A DNA stretch of 64,000 nucleotides, taken from assembly GCA_964438605.1 (NCBI GenBank), contig CAYTKT010000004.1:1-64000 (forward strand). The letters are read 5' to 3'. Numbering within the stretch: position 1 is the stretch's first letter; every line of letters begins with the position of its first letter. A model generated the notes under the pieces. The model searched no databases. It was not told the DNA's origin and saw only the letters and a list, made by a program, of their open reading frames with translations. This DNA comes from Alangreenwoodia sp964438605. Lineage in GTDB: Bacteria > Bacillota > Clostridia > Peptostreptococcales > Anaerovoracaceae. Made by a program: the position numbers and the translations under genes. Of the stretch, positions 42,969 to 50,615 are shown one piece after another.

Positions 42969-43940
42969 ATGAGTTTTTTAAAGAAGTTGCTGAAAACAGT
43001 AGTTATGATAATCATTTCCCTGGCGGTGATCCTGATTTTTTTCATCGCACGAAACGGTCTGCCGGATTTGAAATTTGCAGAGGTTTCCAGTGAGGAAGAA
43101 TTGATCGGCGCGCTGCTCGATAATTTTGATACAGGATATGAGGCGGTTGTCGTCCGCGGGAAAGGCTATAAGATTGACAGTGATAAGATTTATTCTTATA
43201 TGTGCGCCGAAATCGCCAATGACGCGGAAGACCTGTGCATTATGCCGTCGGGATATTCCGTCAATATGTTTGAAGCACTGAATCTGTGGATTTTCCGGGT
43301 TAATTACGCGGTGAACAGCAGCAATTCGGACGGCTCAGACGGCACGGACAGTTCCGGCGCAAATGGCGACGCGGGCAGCCTTGGCGGGTTTAAACTGAAT
43401 ATTGGTGGAAATAACAAAAAGGAACTCTGTACGCAAGAAGAAGTCGAGCAGACTGAGGTTCAGGCAAAAGCGGCTCTCGATCAGGCTTGTGCCGAAATTA
43501 CAGCGGCTGCTGAATCATCAGGTGGCAGCGAAGTTGAGATACACAGAGCAATTTTTCAGTATTTGTGCGATCATCTGGAGTATGACTATGAACTTAGCGA
43601 TGCTATTTCAATGGGTGATATGACAAGTCCGCTGCGAAAAAATAGAGGCATCTACGGTGCGCTCATTGTGGGGAAAACAGTCTGTTCGGGTTATGCCGGC
43701 CTGTATAAAGCGGTTTGTGACAGACTGGGGCTCGATTGCTGGATTGCGGAAAGTGCGGAACACGCGTGGAATCTTATCATTGTCGACGGCAGCGTTTATT
43801 GTGTCGATGCCACCAGCGGAGATCAGGGCAGTTGGGTTGCAGATCAGTTTTTCATGATGGATCCAGTCGCTTTTGAACAGGATTACGGTTATCGGCCCTC
43901 AAAAAGCTGTTATATCCCGCAGCCTTTTCTGAGTGCCTGA
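42969..43940 (+). CDS. Membrane-anchored transglutaminase-like protein
   Basis: 323 aa from ATG 42969, whose product starts with a typical anchor (K-K-L-L-K-T-V-V-M-I-I-I-S-L-A-V). ATG 42849 would add 40 polar residues across a long hairpin and has no SD. The C-terminal part (~210-320) is a transglutaminase-like/papain-fold domain: T-V-C-S-G-Y-A (Cys), A-E-H-A-W-N (His) and V-D-A-T-S-G-D (Asp) form the triad. A low-complexity Ser/Asp/Gly linker lies at ~118-140. It is probably extracytosolic and acts on proteins or peptidoglycan peptides. Substrate unknown. Confidence 0.75.
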   Translation: MSFLKKLLKTVVMIIISLAVILIFFIARNGLPDLKFAEVSSEEELIGALLDNFDTGYEAVVVRGKGYKIDSDKIYSYMCAEIANDAEDLCIMPSGYSVNMFEALNLWIFRVNYAVNSSNSDGSDGTDSSGANGDAGSLGGFKLNIGGNNKKELCTQEEVEQTEVQAKAALDQACAEITAAAESSGGSEVEIHRAIFQYLCDHLEYDYELSDAISMGDMTSPLRKNRGIYGALIVGKTVCSGYAGLYKAVCDRLGLDCWIAESAEHAWNLIIVDGSVYCVDATSGDQGSWVADQFFMMDPVAFEQDYGYRPSKSCYIPQPFLSA

Positions 43941-44187
43941 ATTCTTGATATATATTTTCTCCGGCTATATTTGATTGCTTGATTTATATTCTTTTTTGAG
44001 CGGAAATGACAGGGTGATACCGGTGTTAAAAATTTAATACGACAGGCAGAGCGCAGGATCAGTAAGAATTTCCCTGCGCTTTACTGTATTCGGAGAAAAC
44101 TTCATAACCCATGACGTCCGGAACTTTTTTACTCAGGATATTCGAGAACTGCTGCGTGAACCGCTGGTCGGGCCTGTAACGGGAGGT
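43941..44187. other. Intergenic region after the transglutaminase gene
   Basis: Contains the terminator at 44050-44090. On the minus strand about 44060-44290 has an open frame without a start; see rejected items. Confidence 0.35.
44050..44090 (+). terminator. Terminator after transglutaminase-like gene
   Basis: AGCGCAGG (44050-44057) pairs with CCTGCGCT (44073-44080); TTACTGTATT follows. Confidence 0.5.
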
Positions 44188-44295
44188 GTGGTTCTGAGGC
44201 GCATCGTCTTTACATTTAAAAATTCCAAAGTAGCGCGTACCGTGGCTGCTGTTTATGTTATAATACTGATTATAGCATATGTTATCGTTGCGTAA
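44188..44295 (+). CDS. Possible 35-aa single-span membrane peptide
   Basis: GTG start right behind GGGAGG (spacing only one base, poor), 35 codons. A basic N-terminus (V-L-R-R-I-V-F-T-F-K-N-S-K) is followed by one hydrophobic helix (V-A-A-V-Y-V-I-I-L-I-I-A-Y-V-I-V). It looks like a small membrane protein, but the SD spacing and the overlap with a -10 box at 44259 argue for caution. Confidence 0.25.
   Translation: MVLRRIVFTFKNSKVARTVAAVYVIILIIAYVIVA
44256..44264 (+). promoter_or_regulatory. Extended -10 promoter ahead of divIC
   Basis: TG-T-TATAAT with -10 at 44259-44264, about 64 bases before the divIC ATG. No clear -35. Confidence 0.4.
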
Positions 44296-44327
44296 AAATA
44301 CGAAGCGTAACAGAGACGGAGTATTTT

Positions 44328-44936
44328 ATGAACATACGAAAAAGAAAACAGAAGAAGCTGTCACAGCAGGAACAGGATTTTACCGATTCCGACACTGTTA
44401 TTGATCTTGAAGAAAAACGCGAGATTCGACGCCGGCAGCTTCGGGAGGCAGCCGCAGAGGTCAGACGGCGGCGCGGGGAACCGGAAAACGGCTTATCTGA
44501 CTATACATATTATGGAAGTAACCTTCAGGCAAAGGAGCCGGGACAGGCTGAGGGGTTTGACGAAGACGACGATTATGCAGCGGAGAGCCGTAAGGAGCCG
44601 GAAACGCATAGACAGAGAGTAAAGCGTCGAAAAAAGCGTTTGATTTTGCCGCTCCGGATTGCTGTTACAGTAATTGCGATTTTCGTTGCTGTCGGTGTCG
44701 TGCTGTCGAGCTGGAAGATCGTTTCATTAAAGATGGAAGAAAGTGAACGGCAGGACAGGATTAAGGAGCTTGAAACACAGAAAAAGGAGATGCAGCAGGA
44801 AATCGGGCGTGTGGGCACTGACGAGTATATTGAGGAACAGGCCAGAGAATGGCTGAAAATGGCAAAGTCCGGCGAAATTATATATATTTTTGAGGACGAT
44901 GACGAGAATCAGAATACGAAAGACGCAGAGCATTGA
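44328..44936 (+). CDS. divIC: Septum formation initiator, FtsB/DivIC family
   Basis: 202 aa. A long charged cytosolic N-terminus (~1-103) precedes one membrane helix (~105-127) and an extracytosolic coiled coil (M-E-E-S-E-R-Q-D-R-I-K-E-L). The family ending (E-Q-A-R-E-W-L-K-M-A-K-S-G-E-I-I-Y) follows. It helps assemble the division complex with FtsL and DivIB. It is longer than the usual ~100-130 aa because of the N-terminal extension. SD GAGACGGAG. Often found upstream of rnmV-like genes in Clostridia. Confidence 0.85.
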   Translation: MNIRKRKQKKLSQQEQDFTDSDTVIDLEEKREIRRRQLREAAAEVRRRRGEPENGLSDYTYYGSNLQAKEPGQAEGFDEDDDYAAESRKEPETHRQRVKRRKKRLILPLRIAVTVIAIFVAVGVVLSSWKIVSLKMEESERQDRIKELETQKKEMQQEIGRVGTDEYIEEQAREWLKMAKSGEIIYIFEDDDENQNTKDAEH

Positions 44937-44990
44937 AAGCCGGAGGATGAGCGGCTGCTGTAAGACATACGGCATACGGAGTGAAACAAA

Positions 44991-45545
44991 ATGGATCAAG
45001 TAATAAAAGAGGTCATCGTTGTTGAGGGCAGGGACGATATTGACGCGGTGCAGAGGGCTGTCGATGCCGATATTATAGCGACCCACGGCTATGGCATCAG
45101 TGACGCCACACTTCGGCGCATCCGCAGCGCCTATGAAACGCGGGGCATTATTATTCTGACGGATCCCGATCATGCAGGCAATCGGATCAGGAAACGTCTG
45201 ACCGATATGTTTCCCGGAGCAAAACAGGCTTATATCTCGCGCAATGAGGCGACCTGTAGAGACGACATCGGCGTGGAAAACGCGGAGCCTGATGTAATAC
45301 GGCGCGCTATCGAAACGGCGGGCCGGACATTGACAAACCGCTCACAGATATTTGACGAATCGGACATGGTTTATTACGGGCTGTCGGGCGGGCCTGACTC
45401 AAAGATTCGGCGGGACAAGCTGGGCCGGCGTATTGGCATCGGATATGGAAATGCAAAGGCATTTTTAAAGAGGCTGAATTACAGCGGTATTTCCAGAGAG
45501 GAATTGGAAAATATTCTTTTGGCGGGTGATGAAAAGAAAGATTAA
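44991..45545 (+). CDS. rnmV: Ribonuclease M5
   Basis: 184 aa, typical length. Toprim domain with V-V-E-G-R-D-D, T-H-G-Y-G and D-P-D-H-A-G-N-R-I-R. It cuts the 5S rRNA precursor to mature 5S rRNA. Firmicutes commonly have rnmV next to rsmA; here one gene lies between them. Confidence 0.93.
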   Translation: MDQVIKEVIVVEGRDDIDAVQRAVDADIIATHGYGISDATLRRIRSAYETRGIIILTDPDHAGNRIRKRLTDMFPGAKQAYISRNEATCRDDIGVENAEPDVIRRAIETAGRTLTNRSQIFDESDMVYYGLSGGPDSKIRRDKLGRRIGIGYGNAKAFLKRLNYSGISREELENILLAGDEKKD

Positions 45546-45609
45546 AAAATAGAGGGTTCAGTGAAATGAAGCAGGATACAGTTCAAATAAATTTAAAGGA
45601 GGCTGGCGT

Positions 45610-46458
45610 ATGATAAAAGTCATGGAACAGGGCGCTTATATGAACCGCGTAGACCGCACAGAAAAAGGAAAAATCAAGGCAACATGTACTTTTCTCAGCA
45701 CGCGCTACGAATGTGACATCGTGATTTATGCCGATCTTTATGAGATGAAGATAGACAAGACGGAATATTCGATTCACAGAACGCCGTCAAACAAAGAGAT
45801 TATCGAATCGGAAATTCCGGAGTTAGTGGGTGTACCGTGTACTTTTGACGCTGCAAAGATCATCAAAACGCTTCCGAATTATGACGGCAACGGTATTATT
45901 AAAGAGCTGCTTCTCGAAAATATTCGCGGCATCAGCCAGGCAGAGTGTTATTATTTGGAAGAAATGAATTTTGCCGATCCGATTGAGTATGAGATTTACT
46001 GGCAGCGCGACAAGACAGATTACTGTATTCCTTACACGGGCCGGATGCCGGAACTCAGAGAATGGCCGGACCATATAAATGCGTTCAATCATATGAGACA
46101 AAAGAATTTGTATAATAAATACAAACAGTATACTGTTTACAGCACGGGCGGCGACGAAGCAACGATTCATGGCGCATATCATGACAGTTTCCATGAGATG
46201 CACGCATATCTCACATATTCTGTGACGAGCCGCGAGATCAGCGATTTTGACGTAACCATGTGCCGCTGGCCGTTTGACGCCTGTTTTGCGCTGGATCACT
46301 GGAATCCGGGGCTGTTTATCGGCAGGAATATTGACGAACTGTCAAAGCGCGAGGTCGGTAAGTTGATTGGCGGCTCGTACGGATGTTTTCATCTCGTTGA
46401 CATTGTATCCGATATGTCGAAAGCGGCGAAAGAGCTTACGGCAGCCGGCTCAAAATAA
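45610..46458 (+). CDS. DUF2889-like protein of unknown function
   Basis: 282 aa, SD AAAGGAGG. The C-terminal block S-Y-G-C-F-H-L-V-D-I-V-S-D-M resembles the end of DUF2889 proteins. No membrane helix or signal peptide is seen; it has many Tyr/His/Glu residues. It sits between rnmV and rsmA. Family assignment is moderate and function is unknown. Confidence 0.6.
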   Translation: MIKVMEQGAYMNRVDRTEKGKIKATCTFLSTRYECDIVIYADLYEMKIDKTEYSIHRTPSNKEIIESEIPELVGVPCTFDAAKIIKTLPNYDGNGIIKELLLENIRGISQAECYYLEEMNFADPIEYEIYWQRDKTDYCIPYTGRMPELREWPDHINAFNHMRQKNLYNKYKQYTVYSTGGDEATIHGAYHDSFHEMHAYLTYSVTSREISDFDVTMCRWPFDACFALDHWNPGLFIGRNIDELSKREVGKLIGGSYGCFHLVDIVSDMSKAAKELTAAGSK

Positions 46459-46527
46459 TTCCGGATAATCCAAAAAATGATGGATGCGAAAAGATGTAAA
46501 AAATCAATAAACGGAGAACGAAGGACA

Positions 46528-47388
46528 ATGGATAAACTCTATTCCCCTTCCATGATGGCGCAACTGCGCGCCAGACATGATTTCAGACATTCAAAAAGTC
46601 TCGGACAGAATTTTCTGTCGGATAAAAATATTATAGATGCGATTATTGAAGGCTCGAAGATCGGAGAAGAAGACCTTGTCATCGAGATCGGGCCGGGTAT
46701 GGGTGTTTTGACGGCGGAGGCCGCGCAGAGGGCGGCCCGTGTGGCGGCGGTTGAGATCGACCGCCGCCTTCTGCCGATTTTGCATGAAACGCTGCAGGAA
46801 TATGATAATGTAGAGATCATCAATGCCGATGTCATGAAAACAGATCTGACGGCTCTTGTGGAGCGTTGCCGGACGCCGGGACGTGTCAGAATTATCGGGA
46901 ATCTTCCGTATTATATTACGACGCCTATCGTTATGAAGCTGCTTGAGGAACGCGTTCCCGCTGATAGCATCACGATTATGATGCAAAAGGAGGTGGCCGA
47001 CCGGATTAAGGCCTCTCCGGGAACGAAAGCATATGGCGCGTTGTCGGTTGCGGTCGGGTTTTACTGCACTGTGGAGCATGTGGCGAACGCACCGAAGGAA
47101 GTCTTTGTACCGAGGCCGAAAGTGGATTCCACGATTTTGCGTCTCGATGTGCGCAGTATGCGGCCTGTCGATCTGATCGACGAAAAAATCTTTTTTGAAA
47201 CGGTCAGAAACGGATTCGGCCAGCGTCGGAAAACACTGCTCAATTCTCTGACCGGCGTTCGCGGGCTGCCGAAGGACAGAATTGCCGAGGCGCTCAGCGC
47301 AGCCGGTATTGATCCGATGCGAAGGGCGGAAACGCTAAGTCTGGAGGAATTTGCAAAAACAGCCAACGAAATCGCAAAGCGCGTATAA
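46528..47388 (+). CDS. rsmA: 16S rRNA dimethyladenosine transferase
   Basis: 286 aa from ATG 46528, where the family begins; the frame runs upstream to 46477 without similarity. S-L-G-Q-N-F-L, the SAM loop I-E-I-G-P-G-M-G and catalytic N-L-P-Y-Y-I-T-T-P are diagnostic. It dimethylates two adenines in helix 45 of 16S rRNA during 30S assembly; also called ksgA. Confidence 0.95.
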   Translation: MDKLYSPSMMAQLRARHDFRHSKSLGQNFLSDKNIIDAIIEGSKIGEEDLVIEIGPGMGVLTAEAAQRAARVAAVEIDRRLLPILHETLQEYDNVEIINADVMKTDLTALVERCRTPGRVRIIGNLPYYITTPIVMKLLEERVPADSITIMMQKEVADRIKASPGTKAYGALSVAVGFYCTVEHVANAPKEVFVPRPKVDSTILRLDVRSMRPVDLIDEKIFFETVRNGFGQRRKTLLNSLTGVRGLPKDRIAEALSAAGIDPMRRAETLSLEEFAKTANEIAKRV

Positions 47389-47578
47389 CAGTCGTATGCC
47401 GTATAATAAGCAGCACGATGCGTGTTAATAAAGCCGTGAAGGGCGTATAAAATGCACTCTGTTCAACAAAACTGTGAAACGTGGATAAGAGCTGTATTTC
47501 GGCATGGGCGAAACCGTGAAACGCAGATAGTGAAATGATATGTGATTGCAAATATTTTTCGGAAAGGAACACTGAATA

Positions 47579-48016
47579 ATGGAAAGAATCATTTCGCAGC
47601 TTCTTGACTGGAAGCTTCAGTTCAGAGAATATAAGACGCTTCTCCTTACGGGCAGCACCGAGGAGGATCGGACGAAGGTCATTAAAGATTTTGCAAAAAA
47701 TTATTTTAATAATATGATTCATATAAATCTGAAGAACAATCCGGAGGTGCGGGAATATATTGATACGATGCCTGTCGGTCGCGACGCATATTATTTTATT
47801 GAAAAGACGGTTCATGATATGATCGTTCCGTTGGAAACGATTCTCATTTTCAATAATGCGGATTCCTGTGAGGGCCACGGAATCTGGGATTATGCGGAGC
47901 ATTTCTTTGAGGAGGAGGATATGAGTTTTCTGGCCGTCGTAGGCGATTTTACAGAGGAAGAGATTGCGGCGGCGTCTGATTACTGTATCGTCATTCGTCT
48001 GCCGGAAAAGGCATGA
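47579..48016 (+). CDS. Small AAA_14-like protein with degenerate P-loop
   Basis: 145 aa, SD GGAAAGGAAC. L-L-L-T-G-S-T-E-E-D-R-T followed by F-A-K-N-Y-F-N-N-M-I-H-I-N-L resembles the N-terminal end of AAA_14/DUF4143 ATPases, where the loop is normally G-P-R-Q-V-G-K-T. The essential Lys is missing. A Walker B-like I-L-I-F-N-N-A-D lies at ~90, with Asn replacing the first Asp/Glu pair. The DUF4143 part is absent. It may be a non-catalytic nucleotide-fold protein or regulatory remnant. Well-formed SD and clean codon use argue it is expressed. Confidence 0.5.
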   Translation: MERIISQLLDWKLQFREYKTLLLTGSTEEDRTKVIKDFAKNYFNNMIHINLKNNPEVREYIDTMPVGRDAYYFIEKTVHDMIVPLETILIFNNADSCEGHGIWDYAEHFFEEEDMSFLAVVGDFTEEEIAAASDYCIVIRLPEKA

Positions 48017-48057
48017 AAAGCAAGGCTTTTGAGTGAAAATTTGCAGGGTGAAATGTT

Positions 48058-50106
48058 ATGGGGATCATTAAATTATTGAGAAAAAGAGGAATTGCAGCGG
48101 TTTCAGCCGCAGCTTTGGCTGCGGCATCGTTGTTTGTTCCGGGCGCAGCGAATTTCGCCGGACTGACGGTGGGGCCGATTGAGACATATGCCGCATCACT
48201 GAAAGATGTTTCGGGCCACTGGGCGCAGAGTTATGTTGAAAAAGCTGTGAAATATGAAATTGCATCGGGATATTCCGACCGGACATTCAAGCCGGACGCT
48301 CAGATTACCAGAGCAGAATTTACAAAAATGGTAAACGCTGTTCTTGGAAATACGTCGGCTGCCGACGTGTCATTTAAAGATATTGATTCGAGTGCCTGGT
48401 ATTATGACGAGATCAGAAAAGGTGTGGCAGCGGCATTTATTACAGGAGACAGTCTTGAAACGTTCGCGCCCGAAAGAGGGATTACGCGTCAGGAAGCCGT
48501 TGTGATTCTGTCGCGCATCGTGCCGACGGGCGAACACAGCAGCGAGATTGATACGTTTAAAGATCACAGCACTGTCGCATCCTGGGCAACGAATGCTTTT
48601 ATGAAGATTACGGCCAAAGGCTACATCAGCGGTTATGACGACGGCGGTCTTCATCCTGGGGACGGCCTGACAAGGGCGCAGGCGGCAAAGATTATGGTCG
48701 ATATTTATGAAAAAGAAAATATCGTGCGCCAGAATCAGACGGTCATTCTGCCTGAAGTGACGTTGAATGATACAATTTACGCAAATCAGATTACTGTCGG
48801 CAGCGGAGTCGGCGACGGTCGGACGACTGTGGAAAATTGCGTCGTTTTGGGAATGTTGAATGTTCAGGGCGGTGGATATGACAATGGCGGGGTATTTCTT
48901 TCAAACAGCCGGGTGGCAAATGCGAAGATCAACCGCAGCGATGCGCCGGTTCGCATTGTTGCGGAGGGTGAGTCGACTGTCGTCAATTCCGTCGTTACGG
49001 ATGAAGTCCTGCTCGAAGAAGGTGATTTGGAGAATTCGGGCGATTTCGGCAGGGGATTCGTCAGCGTTGCGGCCAACCGGGCGGCTTATTTGTCGCTGAT
49101 CGGTAATTTTGAGACGGTCGATATCCGTGAGGCGAAAGTCGATGTGATTTTCGAGGAAGGTACGATTTCCAATTTAATTGCAGAGGAAGACGCTGACAGA
49201 ACAAATGTGACTGTGACCGGACGCGCAGCGATTGATACGGCATCTGTTTACTCTGAAAATCTGATGTTTGAGGGAGATGGAAACATTGAAAAGCTTTATG
49301 TTTACGCGGACGGCGTAACTTATGAAACGGAGCCGGGCAGTATTACAACGGCCGAGGAGGTGGTTACACCGCCAAAACAGGTAACAGTACAGCGTGACAC
49401 CCCGCTGTTAGAAACACTTGCTATTCGCCATGTGGGACGCACCAGCGAAGAATCGGCTTATACGATACTGCCGGTTTCGTCATCTGACTTCTATTATTAT
49501 ATTCCATCGGAGGCGACGGAACTGACTGTCAGTTTCCGTGCCGTGACGACGGAAGGACAGGCGGGTTATGCGGAGAATCCGACTTATGCGGTTCATTGCG
49601 GAAATGCGCAGCAGCAGGTTGACGTCAGCGGCGGTATGCCTTACGCGGATATTTCTGTCGAGGAGGGGACTGCGGAGAAACGCATCACCGTTACCGTAGG
49701 CTCTGAAAAGCGAGGTTACAGCGATAAAACGTATACGATTCATCTGATTCGCATTGCGCCGGGAATCCGTGATATTTGCCATGAGAACCGTATCATTTCA
49801 GATTATCTCGAACAGAGCAGCGCGGCTTCGTCAGCGAATCCGTACATGGTCAGTGCCGACAGCGCGGCCATCGCTGTGAATCTCGAAGAAATAGCAAATC
49901 CTGATTTTGTAAATTATGATATTTACCGAATGACTGAGAGCGGAGCGGAACTTGTGTCGGAAGGAATTTCCGGCGGAAATTCGGTTGACCTTGAAGTTGG
50001 ATACACGTACTGGATTATCACGGAGTATCGCAGTTACAGTGATTCGCTCGCGGGATGCCGGGCGCTGCGCGGTGAAACAGCGTATCTGACGCTGAGCAGG
50101 GAATAA
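48058..50106 (+). CDS. SLH-domain protein with N-terminal anchor
   Basis: 682 aa. Signal peptide 1-~45 is followed by three SLH repeats (~48-220: V-S-G-H-W-A-Q, D-I-D-S-S-A-W-Y, F-K-D-H-S-T-V-A-S-W). The remainder includes a region with beta-helix-like short repeats (~235-420) and a Cadherin-like or DUF-type beta C-terminus (~430-682). No enzyme signature. It begins 42 bases after the degenerate AAA gene. It is likely an exported wall-associated protein. Confidence 0.85.
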   Translation: MGIIKLLRKRGIAAVSAAALAAASLFVPGAANFAGLTVGPIETYAASLKDVSGHWAQSYVEKAVKYEIASGYSDRTFKPDAQITRAEFTKMVNAVLGNTSAADVSFKDIDSSAWYYDEIRKGVAAAFITGDSLETFAPERGITRQEAVVILSRIVPTGEHSSEIDTFKDHSTVASWATNAFMKITAKGYISGYDDGGLHPGDGLTRAQAAKIMVDIYEKENIVRQNQTVILPEVTLNDTIYANQITVGSGVGDGRTTVENCVVLGMLNVQGGGYDNGGVFLSNSRVANAKINRSDAPVRIVAEGESTVVNSVVTDEVLLEEGDLENSGDFGRGFVSVAANRAAYLSLIGNFETVDIREAKVDVIFEEGTISNLIAEEDADRTNVTVTGRAAIDTASVYSENLMFEGDGNIEKLYVYADGVTYETEPGSITTAEEVVTPPKQVTVQRDTPLLETLAIRHVGRTSEESAYTILPVSSSDFYYYIPSEATELTVSFRAVTTEGQAGYAENPTYAVHCGNAQQQVDVSGGMPYADISVEEGTAEKRITVTVGSEKRGYSDKTYTIHLIRIAPGIRDICHENRIISDYLEQSSAASSANPYMVSADSAAIAVNLEEIANPDFVNYDIYRMTESGAELVSEGISGGNSVDLEVGYTYWIITEYRSYSDSLAGCRALRGETAYLTLSRE

Positions 50107-50227
50107 AACGGCATATTTGCCTGTATCGAACCGGCCAAACGTGTTGATATCACGGGGAGCAAATGAGTTTTTACCGAACGGTAAAATGAAAGATTCAGAA
50201 AAACTTCTATACCTGCCAGTTGGATGG

Positions 50228-50263
50228 CTTGGTGTCACAAACCCAGTGATACCAAGCTTTTTC
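50228..50263 (+). terminator. Terminator of the 682-aa SLH gene
   Basis: 12-bp stem with one G-U pair, GCTTGGTGTCAC (50228-50239) with GTGATACCAAGC (50247-50258), then TTTTT. Confidence 0.8.
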
Positions 50264-50445
50264 GATGGGTGAAAAGATTTAGTATCGGTTCTGTAATACG
50301 TCTGTAATGGACATCAGGCGAAAGTTGTTATACTATTAGCGTAGTGGAAGACGGCTCTGTATGATGAAAAAGTTCCTTAAAAAAAATCCACTCCCCGGAA
50401 CAGGAAATTCATTATTACAGGTCTATTACATTTCAAAAATTAAAG

Positions 50446-50474
50446 TTGACTGGGCCGACTTTGAGATGTATAAT
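50446..50474 (+). promoter_or_regulatory. Strong promoter of the 917-aa SLH gene
   Basis: TTGACT (50446-50451), 17-bp spacer, perfect TATAAT (50469-50474). The leader is about 135 nt and ends in AAAGGAGGAAC. Confidence 0.8.
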
Positions 50475-50615
50475 TTCACTGTGATAGAATTTGTATGGCT
50501 TATTTGCCTGCGATTCTATGTATTATGTCAAATTATCTAGCTGAAGGGAGGGTAATTTGCTCTGATTGATTGAATTTGCTCCCTTCGAAAAGAATTTTAA
50601 AGGAGGAACTAAGAC

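Larger units (their letters stand above)
50107..50615. other. Regulatory gap before the 917-aa SLH gene
   Basis: Carries the terminator of the preceding gene (50228-50263) and a strong promoter (50446-50474). A second TATACT (50331 region) lacks a good -35. No gene seen. Confidence 0.5.

Noticed and set aside
44060..44290. Open minus-strand frame (G-T-R-Y-F-G-I-F-K-C-K)
   Set aside because: No start codon or SD, no family match, and it overlaps the divIC promoter; probably chance.
47480..47488. CGTGGATAA resembling a DnaA box
   Set aside because: A single 8-of-9 match, with no cluster and no AT-rich unwinding region; not an origin.
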